NCBI RefSeq assembly: GCF_000699445.3
Contig: NC_067198.1
Coordinates: forward strand, 21,222,536 to 21,286,535
DNA from: Schistosoma haematobium
Lineage: Eukaryota > Platyhelminthes > Trematoda > Strigeidida > Schistosomatidae
Direction: 5' to 3'
Length of the DNA stretch: 64,000 nucleotides
A model generated the notes under the pieces. That model did not search any database. It saw only the letters and a program-made list of their open reading frames with translations, and was not told the origin of the DNA. The position numbers and the translations under genes are program-made. Positions 60,599 through 64,000 of the stretch are shown in pieces. Within the stretch, counting starts at the first letter, position 1. The number at the start of each line of letters is the position of its first letter.

Positions 60599-60850
60599 TT
60601 AAACAGACTGCACTGGATTAAAAAAATTAGGTGAGCAAGATTTATTGACATTTATCTCAATATGAAAGCAGAATCGCTTTAAACATACGCAAGGCTCTAG
60701 AAAATTCCCATTGATTATTACAGGATCGGTTTTATTGATCAATTTCTGAGCTAGTCTCCAATTATGCCATGTCCCATAATTATTGGCTACAATGCCAAAT
60801 AATTCTTTGAAATATTCGTGTCGAGGTCGATTACTTTTGACCTTAATCAT
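60599..60850 (-). CDS. Candidate divergent first exon, unknown protein
   Basis: The minus-strand frame opens MIKVKSNRPRHEYFKELFGI, VANNYGTWHNWRLAQKLINK, TDPVIINGNFLEPC and has amino-acid usage more protein-like than the surrounding AT-rich shadows. A GTATGT follows directly after ...LEPC (near 60692), which could be a splice donor; beyond it the frame becomes less convincing. It starts 556 bp upstream of, and divergent from, the THAP exon at 61407, which would suit a shared promoter. I do not recognise the protein. It could also be a chance frame. Confidence 0.35.
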   Translation of the reverse strand: MIKVKSNRPRHEYFKELFGIVANNYGTWHNWRLAQKLINKTDPVIINGNFLEPCVCLKRFCFHIEINVNKSCSPNFFNPVQSV

Positions 60851-61406
60851 GGGCCCAAAATTGGGTGAGATTTTGTTAGATAGACTTTAAGGGGGATGAA
60901 ATAGGGAGAAGAGAGGTAGAAAAGCCAGACTGGATTATTTTGAGCTCTAATAATATTGAGTGAGGTCACAGAGGCCCAATGAGAGTGAGCGATAAAATGC
61001 CTGTCTGTCGAACAATTTTCGATCATGTCTATTTACTACATACTGTTCGACTTAAATTTATGTGACCGATTGATTTGGGCCACTGGTTTTTAAGACACAC
61101 AAAGTGAGATGTCATCAGACCAGATATTTGCCCACGTCATCATTGACTGATAGATTGTCTATCCCACTATTTTCATAAATCAAGAGGCCCGATGAAAAAA
61201 TAATATTTCGATCGAACCTATAAGTTTTCGTGTATCTTTTGTTCATTACGTGGATAATGATTCTTAAAAGTTAGACCAGCTTAGTTGCGTTTGGCATTAA
61301 AATCTAGCAAATCAAACGCAAATACATTAACTGTCCACGGATTTATTTCATTAAAAAATTACATCATACTTTTATTTAATTCGAGCATACATTTGAAACA
61401 TAAATT

Positions 61407-61800
61407 ATGCCACAATGTTGCTTTGCTGGTTGCCATAACCGTACTGATGATGGACGAGGCCTAAGTTTCTTCAGGTTTCCTCGTAGAGATGCTGCTCGAA
61501 CAGCATCTTGGATAAAGGCTTGTGGTCGAAAGGGATTTGTTCCATCCCAACACTCACGTGTTTGTTCGCAACATTTCAAATACGATGATTTTGAACGGGA
61601 TATTCGTTCGGAACTTATGGTAATCGGCCATAAAAGACTGCGTCTAAAAGAAACAGCTGTACCATGTCCTTCTGTTGTTTTACAAAACGATACTAAACAA
61701 GTGGAATCAAGCAAATTGGTATATAATTCGAAAAGAAAATCCACGATCAACAGTCATATAGAATATGAAGCAACACAAGATAATTCAGGTCCATTGTTCT
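61407..61800 (+). CDS. THAP-domain zinc-finger protein, first coding exon
   Basis: The frame encodes an N-terminal THAP domain (about residues 1-90): C5 and C9 (MPQCCFAGCHNR), F24-P25 (FRFP), W35, then C53-x2-H56-F57 (CSQHF) and the closing A84-V85-P86 motif. THAP domains are C2CH zinc-coordinating DNA-binding modules found in transcription factors and in P-element transposases. An in-frame TAA at 61401-61403, just before the ATG, supports this start. A Lys/Ser-rich tail follows. The exon ends after residue 131 plus one base at a GTAAGT donor (61801), phase 1; the open frame past that point is intron. Later exons were not identified in the window. Confidence 0.85.
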
Positions 61801-64000
61801 GTAAGTCTTTATTTACTAGCTCAACTTTGTAAATTATTGTTCCAATTTTACTTCATTGCCGTATCATTATGAACCCCTTATTGAGTTTAGGTAAACTTAT
61901 GTAGTATAGTACTAGTGTCCACTCAACTTCTAAATAAAATGTTCTATGATTACCGGCTGGATAGGTCCTTGATATAAGTATTGGTGATATGTATTGATTA
62001 ATTAGAAAAAGATACTTTTCTGTGGTTCTTATGTACGTTTATTACCAAAAACTAATGGCTACTTTTTAATTAAACTTATTTCTAAATGTCTCTACTCGTT
62101 GAAAGGGAAGCGACTGGTTGGACTTCTGCGATAATAAAGAAAATGGAATTATAGTTTTTAGCACATGGTTAAGTTAGTCGTATTAGTAACACTTCATTTG
62201 TTTGATTATCTTTCGTATCTGGTGAAATTGTGTCCCAGTAATTCTGTCTCCAACATACTAAGGGTTGACGAGCCTTTAGTGTTTGGTTTAAAGATAATGT
62301 TGTTATTTTAGCTTTGTCTTAATTCTTCATTTTAGTCTTGAAGGTTGACTCAAGAAAATTGAGGCTATTCTGAATAAGTGAGAAAAACTGATGAGAGTGA
62401 TACGTAGAAATAAAAACGTCCAAGTGACGAGTTGCATTTCATGAAATCCTGATTACAGTAAATGGCCATCTTCCAAGATTAATTTGTAAACTTAATTTTA
62501 TCCACAGTTCACCATAAAAATGTTTTTATTTCATAAGTCTAGTAAAGTAACTAATATCGAGATAACCTTGTTGTGGGGTTTAAAAATTCTGGATTTGACT
62601 TCCAGTGAATAGTCAAAGGTGGAAAACTTTGAGAAATTTCAGCAATATTTTACTAGCCAGTTTCCACTAGACTGATATCGACTTATGAGAAAAAACTATG
62701 TTCCTATTTACATGGTCGTTTGAGGCTTTTATTTCAGAATGCAATTATCAATTTCGGTTGTAATACTCGGGGACAAAATTAAATTCCCCTCGTCTTAGTT
62801 CATTCTAGTAAGTTTAGTGGAATTTATCAAAGTAGTTGAATGTTCCTACTTATTATTTTTATGTTTTTCCTTGTATTAGCTTTCTAGGGGCGATCATTTT
62901 TAAACGTTCATATTTTATTTCTAGCCTTCGGCAGATTCCAATTTTTAGTTTCTTCTCCATAGTACTAAAATGCAGAAAAAAAATCTGTCCATCTATTAAA
63001 GTAGTTGAAAAGTATATTGTTATGCAGTTCGATAGGTTTTTCCTTCTGCAATCAAATTTTTCTCTATGTATTTCATAAGAAAATTACAGTGTTGCTCACT
63101 AGAAATTTTATTATATTTCCCACGTTTGACGGCTTAATTTTATGGTAACACTCGAAAGTATTTATATTTTAATAGGACTTCGAGTTTTTACAAATTAACT
63201 CAAAAATAGAAGTTAAGGAGACATCTTGAGCATTGTATAAATATGTGGTGAATAACCACTTACCAGAAAATAACTCCAAATTAGAACCCGATACTCAATA
63301 TTCGTAATTTACCCATTGCTATGAATATTTCTACGGTCGACTTACGTTAACTCTGAGAATATATAGAAATATGATGCTAAGCGGTAAACTGGTTAAAATA
63401 GTATTGCTTATGGTTAAGGTAATGCGAGTTAAAATAGATTATTGGATAACTCAAATACCCAGGGAAGTAGTTATTGCAGTAATGTTAGAAGACCTGTTAT
63501 TATACCAGAATTTATATTCAGCCAGTTTTTTTTAAATTGTCTATTTAGAGACTTATAATACTAAATAAATCCCCAAAATAAATATATTTTGGAGTCTTCG
63601 ACATTGATATTGGCCATATTAGTCCTACAGGACGTACCACTTACTTGAAGGCACTCAGTCAAACATCCACACCAAATTACGTTTCAACACGCCTCATAAC
63701 ATCCTTCGATCACTTGCTAGCTTAGATTTTATACGCTCTTGTACATCTGCCTACAATTCAGATTTATTTTCCCACTTAATCACCCCCGACTTAAGATCTT
63801 ATTGGATTTAGGATCATCTTGTTACATTATTGTCGAATTCTGCACATTCGAAGCTGTTTCAAACTGATGACGTTACTTTACCTTCACTTCTGTCTATATC
63901 GCCACTTATTTTTGTCATTCTCTTAGTGGTAGTACTTCACTCTACTTCTCTGCAAACTAATGGGTTTGGAGTATACATACAATATATTATGGTAGGTAAA
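61801..64000 (+). other. Probable first intron of the THAP gene
   Basis: It starts with a consensus donor GTAAGT. The remaining 2.2 kb is AT-rich with no exon I can defend; the open frame at 62836-63078 is phenylalanine/serine-rich and looks like noncoding sequence. Confidence 0.5.

Noticed and set aside
61376..61750. A 124-codon minus-strand frame over the THAP exon
   Set aside because: It is antisense to a clear THAP domain with all zinc ligands in place.
1..64000. CRISPR arrays, operons, bacterial promoters or integrons
   Set aside because: No regularly spaced repeats or dense gene clusters exist; introns, SINEs and PLEs show that this is eukaryotic nuclear DNA.

Overview
The window looks like a piece of a parasitic flatworm nuclear chromosome, most likely a blood fluke of the genus Schistosoma. 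This is inferred from an AT-rich background with very long introns and from its repeats: Sm-alpha-type tRNA-derived SINEs with hammerhead-like cores, Penelope-like elements (PLEs) with GIY-YIG endonucleases and hammerhead-derived hairpins, and two lineages of decayed non-LTR retrotransposons. Names of repeat families come from memory and no database was searched. There is no sign of operons, bacterial signals or CRISPR.

Genes are sparse. (1) A plus-strand calcineurin-like phosphoesterase gene resembling MPPED1/2 runs off the left edge. Its penultimate exon (1-402) and last exon (20235-20907) flank a 19.8-kb intron, and the splice phase and family homology agree across the junction. (2) At 61407-61800 there is the first coding exon of a THAP zinc-finger protein, ending at a GTAAGT donor; the rest is not identified in the window. 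(3) A possible divergent first exon lies on the minus strand at 60599-60850.

The large intron (403-20234) holds remnants of non-LTR reverse transcriptases (about 950, 5165 and 7480), an R2-type restriction-like endonuclease remnant (8660-9170), TA microsatellites, a head-to-head SINE pair (11345-11668), an LTR (15020-15488), a PLE endonuclease relic (17590-17870) and a 21-bp-TIR MITE (19152-19433).

The region from 20.9 to 60 kb is intergenic as far as I can see. It carries SINE fragments, LTRs at 27884 and 47235, a 5'-truncated PLE ending in a 38-bp-arm hairpin (29142-30378), non-LTR reverse transcriptase pieces (33650-34290, 35278-35471, 43591-44024), a 44-bp perfect palindrome (40990), a TIR element with hammerhead-like cores in both arms (44112-44372), a 3.2-kb insertion nested in an LTR between 12-bp direct repeats (47726-50897), a second full SINE pair (52618-52985), and a 304-bp near-perfect inverted repeat around a decayed APE endonuclease domain (57069-58492).

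The main theme of interest is the repeated link between hammerhead-type cores and inverted repeats, in three apparently different element types. No copy in the window has a fully canonical core, so all look like relics or variants.
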